Source: JAVKFF01 sp040226215 (GTDB lineage: Bacteria > Pseudomonadota > Alphaproteobacteria > DSM-16000 > Inquilinaceae). From it: a DNA stretch of 26,037 nucleotides. The notes under the pieces are model-generated. The model did not search any database. It worked only from the letters and a program-made list of their open reading frames with translations, and had not been told where the DNA came from. The first letter of the stretch is position 1; each line of letters opens with the position of its first letter. The DNA is taken from NCBI GenBank assembly GCA_040226215.1, contig JAVKFF010000121.1, forward strand, positions 1-26,037, given 5' to 3'. Positions 22,024 through 26,037 of the stretch are shown piece after piece. The position numbers and the translations under genes were made by a program.

Positions 22024-22042
22024 GGCGACAGGGCTTGTCGCC
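22024..22042 (-). promoter_or_regulatory. Hairpin in the pnp leader
   Basis: A perfect 7-bp inverted repeat, GGCGACA (22024-22030) and TGTCGCC (22036-22042), with a 5-nt loop, lies 118 nt before the pnp start. No T run follows, so it is more likely a leader structure than a terminator. The rest of the 21907-22280 gap contains the hairpin at 22105-22136 and no coding sequence that I can support. Confidence 0.45.
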
Positions 22043-22104
22043 CTGCACGCGCCGCGGACCGGAATTCGCCGGCGGGACCTATTCGCGCGGTCCCGGAAAT
22101 GAAC

Positions 22105-22136
22105 AACGCCGCCCCTCCGGCGGGAGGAACGGCGTT
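22105..22136 (-). terminator. Hairpin between rpsO and pnp, probable terminator or processing site
   Basis: On the minus strand AACGCCGTTCCTCC (22136-22123), loop CGCC, GGAGGGGCGGCGTT (22118-22105): a 14-bp stem counting two G-U pairs. The following bases (GTTCATTTCC) are only moderately T-rich, so termination would be partial and allow read-through into pnp. In E. coli an rpsO terminator and an RNase III hairpin occupy the same position. Confidence 0.65.
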
Positions 22137-22280
22137 GGATCGAGGTCACCCTCCGCCGGCCAGCGGCCGAACGGTGATGCCTGCCGCCTGCCCGGCCGGC
22201 TGGCCGGGGTCGAGCGGATGTGGGTATGTCGTTTGGACGGCTGTCGATGCCATCCCGGTCGAGCCAGTACGGAGCATGCC

Positions 22281-22550
22281 TTAGCGGCGCAGGCCCAGGC
22301 TCTTGACCACGGCCTCGTAGCGGCCCCGGTCCTTGCGCTTCAGATAATCGAGCAGGCGGCGGCGGCGGCCCACCATCATCAGCAGGCCGCGCCGGCTGTG
22401 AAAATCCTTGTGGTTCGCCTTCATGTGCTCGGTCAGGTTGCCGATGCGTTCCGTGAGGATCGCCACCTGCACCTCGGGAGAGCCGGTATCGGCCTCGGCC
22501 CGGGCATATTCCTGGATGAGTTCCTGCTTGCGGTCAGCCGTGATCGACAT
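22281..22550 (-). CDS. rpsO: 30S ribosomal protein S15
   Basis: Small 16S rRNA-binding protein of the 30S platform, 89 residues, the standard length. The sequence is typical: SITADRKQELIQEYARAE, then TGSPEVQVAILTERIGNLTE, HMKANHKDFHSRRGLL (H-x3-H-x-K-D-x-H-S-R-R-G-L), and MVGRRRRLLDYLKRKD. ATG 22550 is chosen because all S15 proteins start with MSIT or similar; the frame extends nine codons upstream without family similarity. A GAGAGGA/GAAGA purine tract precedes it. It lies between truB (78 nt upstream) and pnp. In other bacteria S15 represses its own messenger; I cannot see a defined regulatory fold here. Confidence 0.98.
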   Translation of the reverse strand: MSITADRKQELIQEYARAEADTGSPEVQVAILTERIGNLTEHMKANHKDFHSRRGLLMMVGRRRRLLDYLKRKDRGRYEAVVKSLGLRR

Positions 22551-22628
22551 GACGTCTTCTATCCTCTCGCACGACATCGGATCCCGTGACGGGTCTGTGG
22601 GCGTGGCTCTGGACCGGACGACCCGGCC

Positions 22629-23570
22629 TCACACATTGAGCACGCGCACCGGCTGAAGCTGTCCGGCCTCGAGCCTCGCCAGCGCCACGGGCTTGCCCGC
22701 GTCCCTGGTCAGCACGATGATCTCGCCACCCGTCAAATCGAGATCCAGGCCCAGCAGCCGCTGGGCGTCGGATCGCCTGAGAAGGGAGACCGGCTGGCCG
22801 CACCGCATGCGGTGCGCTTCCTCTGCCGTCAGGTCCACCGCCGGGATGTCGTCCAGCGGCGCGTCGACGGGCAGAAGCACGCTATCGGTGTCCGATCGCT
22901 CGGACAGGGCGGCTAATTGATCCAAACTGACCGCATCGTCAAGGGAAAAGACCCCGACGCGGGTGCGGATCAGGCTTGAGACATGCGCGTGGGCACCAAG
23001 CGCCCGGGCCAGATCGCGCGCCAGGGCGCGTACATAGGTGCCCTTGCCGCAGGTCATGAAGAACGCGGCCTGGTCCGCCGATGGCGCGTCGAGGAGTTCC
23101 AGCCGCTCGATCCAGACGGGCCGCGCGGCGATCTCCACGACCTCCCCGTCGCGGGCGAGATCGTAGGCCCGCTCGCCGCCCACCTTGATGGCCGAGTAGG
23201 CCGGCGGCACCTGCATCTGCGCGCCGATGAAGCCGCCCAGCGCCGCCTCGATCTCGTCGGGTCCCGGGCGGACGTCGCTCGTCGCCACCACCTTGCCCTC
23301 GGCGTCCAGCGTGTCGGTTTCCGCCCCCCAGGTCAGGACGAAGCGGTAGTCCTTGTCGGAGTCCATGGCATGGGCGACGGTCTTCGTCGCCTCGCCCAGC
23401 GCGATCGGCAACACCCCGGTCGCCAGCGGGTCGAGCGTGCCGCCATGGCCCGCCTTCTGCGGCTGCACCAGGCGCTTCACCTTTCCCAGCGCCTCGGTCG
23501 AGGTGAGGCCGGCCGGCTTGTCGAGGTTCAGCCAGCCGTTGACCGGGCGGCCCTTGCGGCGTCGCGCCAT
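22629..23570 (-). CDS. truB: tRNA pseudouridine(55) synthase
   Basis: Converts U55 of the T-arm of tRNAs to pseudouridine. 313 residues from ATG 23570. Family segments: GWLNLDKPAGLTSTEALGKV, the catalytic loop GHGGTLDPLATGVLPIALGE with the nucleophilic Asp, ATKTVAHAMDSDKDYRF, QVPPAYSAIKVGGERAYDLAR, and GKGTYVRALARDLARALG. The C-terminal part after about residue 240 resembles a PUA-like RNA-binding domain. The frame stays open 89 codons further upstream, across rbfA, but ATG 23570 starts at the conserved MARRRKGRPVNGWL and lies five nucleotides from the rbfA stop (23575), with AAGGA overlapping that stop; translation is probably coupled. Confidence 0.97.
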   Translation of the reverse strand: MARRRKGRPVNGWLNLDKPAGLTSTEALGKVKRLVQPQKAGHGGTLDPLATGVLPIALGEATKTVAHAMDSDKDYRFVLTWGAETDTLDAEGKVVATSDVRPGPDEIEAALGGFIGAQMQVPPAYSAIKVGGERAYDLARDGEVVEIAARPVWIERLELLDAPSADQAAFFMTCGKGTYVRALARDLARALGAHAHVSSLIRTRVGVFSLDDAVSLDQLAALSERSDTDSVLLPVDAPLDDIPAVDLTAEEAHRMRCGQPVSLLRRSDAQRLLGLDLDLTGGEIIVLTRDAGKPVALARLEAGQLQPVRVLNV

Positions 23571-23574
23571 CGGC

Positions 23575-24039
23575 TCAATCCTTCCCGTCCGACGGCCCAT
23601 CGCCGCCATCGCCGCCGCCATCGCCGCCGCCATCGTCACCGGTGTGGCCATCGCCCTCGCCGACATCGCGGCGCACCGACGCCGACGCCAGCAGGCGGTC
23701 GATCTTCTGGCCCTCCTCGAAGGAGGTGTCGAGCCGGAAGCCCAGTCGCGGGGCATGGCGCAGCCGGACGCTGCGCGCCACCAGGCCGCGCAGATAGGGC
23801 GCGGCGCGGTTGAGCGCGCCGACCACGTCCTCGGCATGGCCGCCTCCCAGCGGCATGACGAAGGCGGTGGCGTTCTTCAGGTCGGGGCTGACGCGCACCT
23901 CGCTCACGGTGATCGAGACACCGTCGAGTTCGGGGTCGCGCAGCTGGCCGTGCAGCAGCGGCTCGGCCAGGACGTGGCGAATTTCCTCGCCGACCCGCAG
24001 CTGCCGCTGGGAGGGCATCTTGGCGGAATTGTCGGTCAT
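23575..24039 (-). CDS. rbfA: Ribosome-binding factor A with Gly/Asp-rich tail
   Basis: Cold-shock factor that binds the 30S subunit and aids 16S rRNA 5'-end maturation. The KH-like core, about residues 10-120, is normal: QRQLRVGEEIRHVLAEPLL, SITVSEVRVSPDLKNATAFV (42-61), then LRGLVARSVRLRHAPRLGF (83-101) and DTSFEEGQKIDRLLA (104-118). Residues 129-154 form a low-complexity acidic tail of Gly and Asp repeats, absent from the core fold and probably disordered. AGGAG (24050-24046) lies seven bases before the ATG. It follows infB by 135 nt and overlaps the ribosome site of truB at its end. A strong hairpin lies just upstream of its ribosome site. Confidence 0.96.
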   Translation of the reverse strand: MTDNSAKMPSQRQLRVGEEIRHVLAEPLLHGQLRDPELDGVSITVSEVRVSPDLKNATAFVMPLGGGHAEDVVGALNRAAPYLRGLVARSVRLRHAPRLGFRLDTSFEEGQKIDRLLASASVRRDVGEGDGHTGDDGGGDGGGDGGDGPSDGKD

Positions 24040-24054
24040 GTGTCTCTCCTGTCA

Positions 24055-24090
24055 CGCCCTTCCCGGCGGATCGGACATCCGGGAAGGGCG
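24055..24090 (-). promoter_or_regulatory. Strong hairpin upstream of the rbfA ribosome site
   Basis: A perfect 12-bp inverted repeat, CGCCCTTCCCGG (24055-24066) and CCGGGAAGGGCG (24079-24090), with a 12-nt loop. It ends four bases before the rbfA AGGAG. No T run follows, so it is not a standard terminator; it may protect RNA ends, serve as a processing site or tune rbfA translation. Confidence 0.65.
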
Positions 24091-24149
24091 CAGGTCCTTC
24101 AGGCGATCGTCTTTCCGGCGATCACGTCGGCGGCAAAGGAGATGGGGAT

Positions 24150-24170
24150 GGGCGCCGGACGCCGGCGCCC
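24150..24170 (-). promoter_or_regulatory. GC-rich hairpin just after the infB stop
   Basis: GGGCGCCGG (24150-24158), a 3-nt loop, CCGGCGCCC (24162-24170): a perfect 9-bp stem four bases after the infB stop. No T run follows it. It could be a weak attenuator or an RNA-stabilising structure; with the hairpin at 24055-24090 it makes the infB-rbfA gap highly structured. Confidence 0.5.
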
Positions 24171-24174
24171 GGGA

Positions 24175-26037
24175 TCACAGCTCGCGCCGGACCTCCTCCA
24201 CCTCGTAGCACTCGATCACGTCGCCGACCTTGATGTCGTCGTAGTTCTCGAACGCCATGCCGCATTCATAGCCCTCGCGCACCTCGCGGACCTCGTCCTT
24301 GAAGCGCTTGAGCGTCTTCAGCTTGCCCTCGTGCACGATCACGTTGTCGCGCATCAGGCGCACGCCGGCACCCCGGCGCACCACGCCCTGGGTGACCATG
24401 CAGCCGGCCACCTTGCCGACCTTGGTGATGCTGAACACCTCGCGGATGTCGGCGTAGCCGATGAAGTTCTCCTGGCGCGTCGGCGCCAGCAGGCCGGAGA
24501 GCGCGTTTCGCACATCGTCGATGACGTTGTAGATCACGCTGTAGTAGCGGATCTCCACGCCGTCGCGCTTGGCGGCATCGCGGGCCTGCGGGTTGGCGCG
24601 GACGTTGAAGCCGATGATCAGCGCCCCGGTCGATGCCGCCAGCGTGATGTCGGATTCGTTGATCGCGCCGACCGCCGCGTGCAGCACCCGGACGTCGAGC
24701 TCGTCCTCGTCCTCGACCAGCTTGTTGAGCGAGGCGACGATGGCCTCGACCGAGCCCTGCACATCGCCCTTGATGACGATGGGCAGCGACTTGACCTCGC
24801 CCTTCTTGGCCTGCTCGAACATCTGCTCCAGCGTGCCGCGGGAGCTTGCCACCTGATCGGCGTCGCGCCGCTTGCGCTCGCGGTACTCGGCCACCTCGCG
24901 GGCCCGGGCCTCGTCCTCCACGACGACGAAATCGTCGCCGGCCATCGGCGTGCCCTGCAGGCCCAGCACCTCCACCGGCTTGGACGGGCCGGCCTCGGGG
25001 ATCTGCTCGCCCCGGTCGTCGACCAGCGCGCGCACGCGGCCCCATTCCGCGCCGGAGACGAAGATGTCGCCCTGGCGCAGGGTGCCGCGCTGCACCAGCA
25101 CGGTGGCGACCGAGCCGCGGCCGCGCTCCAGCTTGGCCTCGATGACCGAGCCCTCGGCCGGCCGGTCGGGATTGGCCTTGAGCTCGAGCAGCTCCGCCTG
25201 CAGCAGGATCGCCTCCTCGAGCGTGTCCAGCCCGTCATGGGTCTTGGCCGAGACCTCGACGGCCTGCACCTCGCCGCCCATGTCCTCGACCACCACCTCG
25301 TGCTGCAGCAGCTCTTCCTTGACCCGCTGCGGATTGGCGTCGGGCAGGTCGCACTTGTTGATGGCGACGATGATCGGCACGGCTGCCGCGCGGGCGTGGC
25401 GGATCGCCTCCACCGTCTGCGGCATGACGCCGTCATTGGCCGCCACCACCAGGATGACGATGTCCGTGACGTTGGCGCCGCGCGCCCGCATCTCGGTGAA
25501 CGCCTCGTGACCCGGGGTGTCGATGAAGGTGATCTTGTCACCCGACGGGATCTGGATCTGGTAGGCGCCGATGTGCTGGGTGATGCCGCCGGCCTCGCCG
25601 GCTGCCACGTCGGCGTTGCGGATCGCGTCGAGCAGCGAGGTCTTGCCGTGGTCGACGTGACCCATGACCGTGACCACCGGCGGCCGCGCCGACAGGGCGG
25701 TCGGATCGTCGTCCTCGCCGCGCATGCCGAGCTCGACGTCGGACTCCGCCACGCGCCGGACGCGGTGGCCGAACTCCTGCACCACCAGCTCGGCGGTGTC
25801 GGCGTCGATGGTCTGGTTGATGGTCGCCATCATGCCCATCTTCATGAGCGACTTGACGACGTCGCTGGCCTTCTCCGCCATGCGGTTGGCCAGTTCCTGG
25901 ACGGTGATGGTCTCAGGCACCACGACGTCGCGGGAGAACTTCACGTTCTCCTCGTCGTCGGTCATGCGCTGGCGCTCGCGCTCGCGGGCCCGCCGCACCG
26001 AGGCCAGGGACCGCGTCCGCTCGCGGTCGTCGAGGGC
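24175..26037 (-). CDS. infB: Translation initiation factor IF-2, N-terminus outside the window
   Basis: GTPase that places initiator tRNA on the 30S subunit and drives subunit joining. The reading frame is open to the window edge; the visible 620 residues begin in the charged linker (DDRERTRSLASVRRARERER), typical of alphaproteobacterial IF-2, followed by the IF2-N domain (VQELANRMAEKASDVVKSLM). The G domain shows G1 GHVDHGKTSLLD, G2-region GGITQHIGAYQ, G3 DTPGHEAF and G4 NKCD. Domains II-IV follow, ending in ECGMAFENYDDIKVGDVIEC and the usual acidic-basic tail EVEEVRREL. The ORF appears to start with GTG at 25998, but this is not a start. It is upstream of rbfA, truB, rpsO and pnp in the conserved order; nusA would be expected beyond the edge. 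Confidence 0.98.
   Translation of the reverse strand, partial: ALDDRERTRSLASVRRARERERQRMTDDEENVKFSRDVVVPETITVQELANRMAEKASDVVKSLMKMGMMATINQTIDADTAELVVQEFGHRVRRVAESDVELGMRGEDDDPTALSARPPVVTVMGHVDHGKTSLLDAIRNADVAAGEAGGITQHIGAYQIQIPSGDKITFIDTPGHEAFTEMRARGANVTDIVILVVAANDGVMPQTVEAIRHARAAAVPIIVAINKCDLPDANPQRVKEELLQHEVVVEDMGGEVQAVEVSAKTHDGLDTLEEAILLQAELLELKANPDRPAEGSVIEAKLERGRGSVATVLVQRGTLRQGDIFVSGAEWGRVRALVDDRGEQIPEAGPSKPVEVLGLQGTPMAGDDFVVVEDEARAREVAEYRERKRRDADQVASSRGTLEQMFEQAKKGEVKSLPIVIKGDVQGSVEAIVASLNKLVEDEDELDVRVLHAAVGAINESDITLAASTGALIIGFNVRANPQARDAAKRDGVEIRYYSVIYNVIDDVRNALSGLLAPTRQENFIGYADIREVFSITKVGKVAGCMVTQGVVRRGAGVRLMRDNVIVHEGKLKTLKRFKDEVREVREGYECGMAFENYDDIKVGDVIECYEVEEVRREL

Noticed and set aside
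19963..22284. A plus-strand open frame of 773 codons opposite pnp.
   Set aside because: pnp is complete and highly conserved; the opposite frame has no recognisable domain and runs through the pnp leader.
23580..23640. Short GCCGCCATC repeats considered as a CRISPR-like or regulatory array.
   Set aside because: They are contiguous coding repeats for Gly/Asp in rbfA, without spacers.
23571..23837. N-terminal extension of truB across rbfA.
   Set aside because: The added 89 residues are Ala/Arg-rich shadow sequence of rbfA; TruB similarity and a ribosome site begin at 23570.
25996..25998. GTG as a start of infB.
   Set aside because: The frame remains open to the window edge and the residues before it match the conserved IF-2 linker, so the gene simply continues outside.

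Overview
The window is high-GC, gene-dense chromosomal DNA of an alphaproteobacterium, most likely a Rhodospirillales-type lineage. This rests on gene order and protein character, not on a search: yraN / SirB1-type gene / gshB on the left, a 1660-residue NAD-dependent glutamate dehydrogenase in the middle, and the conserved translation and RNA-decay block infB-rbfA-truB-rpsO-pnp on the right. I see no tRNA, rRNA, CRISPR array, insertion sequence or phage gene.

Layout. 1-2069 (+): the end of yraN, a SirB1-family gene and gshB. 2206-4430 (+): a Tat-exported metal-dependent amidohydrolase overlapping by 4 nt an outer-membrane beta-barrel-like protein. 4453-5329: a marR gene divergent from a small gene of unknown function, with two similar inverted repeats and a consensus-like promoter between them. 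5416-8465: a sulfide detoxification module, with a BigR-like ArsR repressor divergent from a persulfide dioxygenase gene and a sulfide:quinone oxidoreductase gene that carries a fused N-terminal DUF442 domain. 8520-15986 (-): four co-directional genes with gaps of 28-31 nt (NAD-GDH, a small exported protein, an Atg22/UMF1-type MFS transporter, a PmtA-like methyltransferase). 16139-18147: a polar amino acid binding protein divergent from an ABC permease, with no ATPase gene in view. 18242-19411: dapB and a convergent GYD-domain gene. 19412-19797: a non-coding gap holding an interspersed-type inverted repeat and the pnp terminator. 19798-26037 (-): pnp, rpsO, truB, rbfA and the 3' part of infB, with several hairpins between genes.

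How genes work together. SQR oxidises sulfide to persulfide, the DUF442 (rhodanese/phosphatase-like) domain may handle the persulfide, and the ETHE1/Blh-type dioxygenase oxidises it to sulfite. The BigR-like repressor keeps the two cysteines expected of the persulfide switch, and its likely operator lies in the divergent promoter region. The right-hand block is core translation initiation, ribosome maturation, tRNA pseudouridylation and RNA turnover.

No wholly new system is proven. The observations most worth a second look are the DUF442-SQR fusion beside a DUF442-less dioxygenase, the paired MarR-type operators controlling an unrecognised small protein, the 15-bp tandem repeat inside the GDH gene, the cysteine-rich leader ahead of the amidohydrolase Tat signal, and the hairpins in the infB-pnp cluster.
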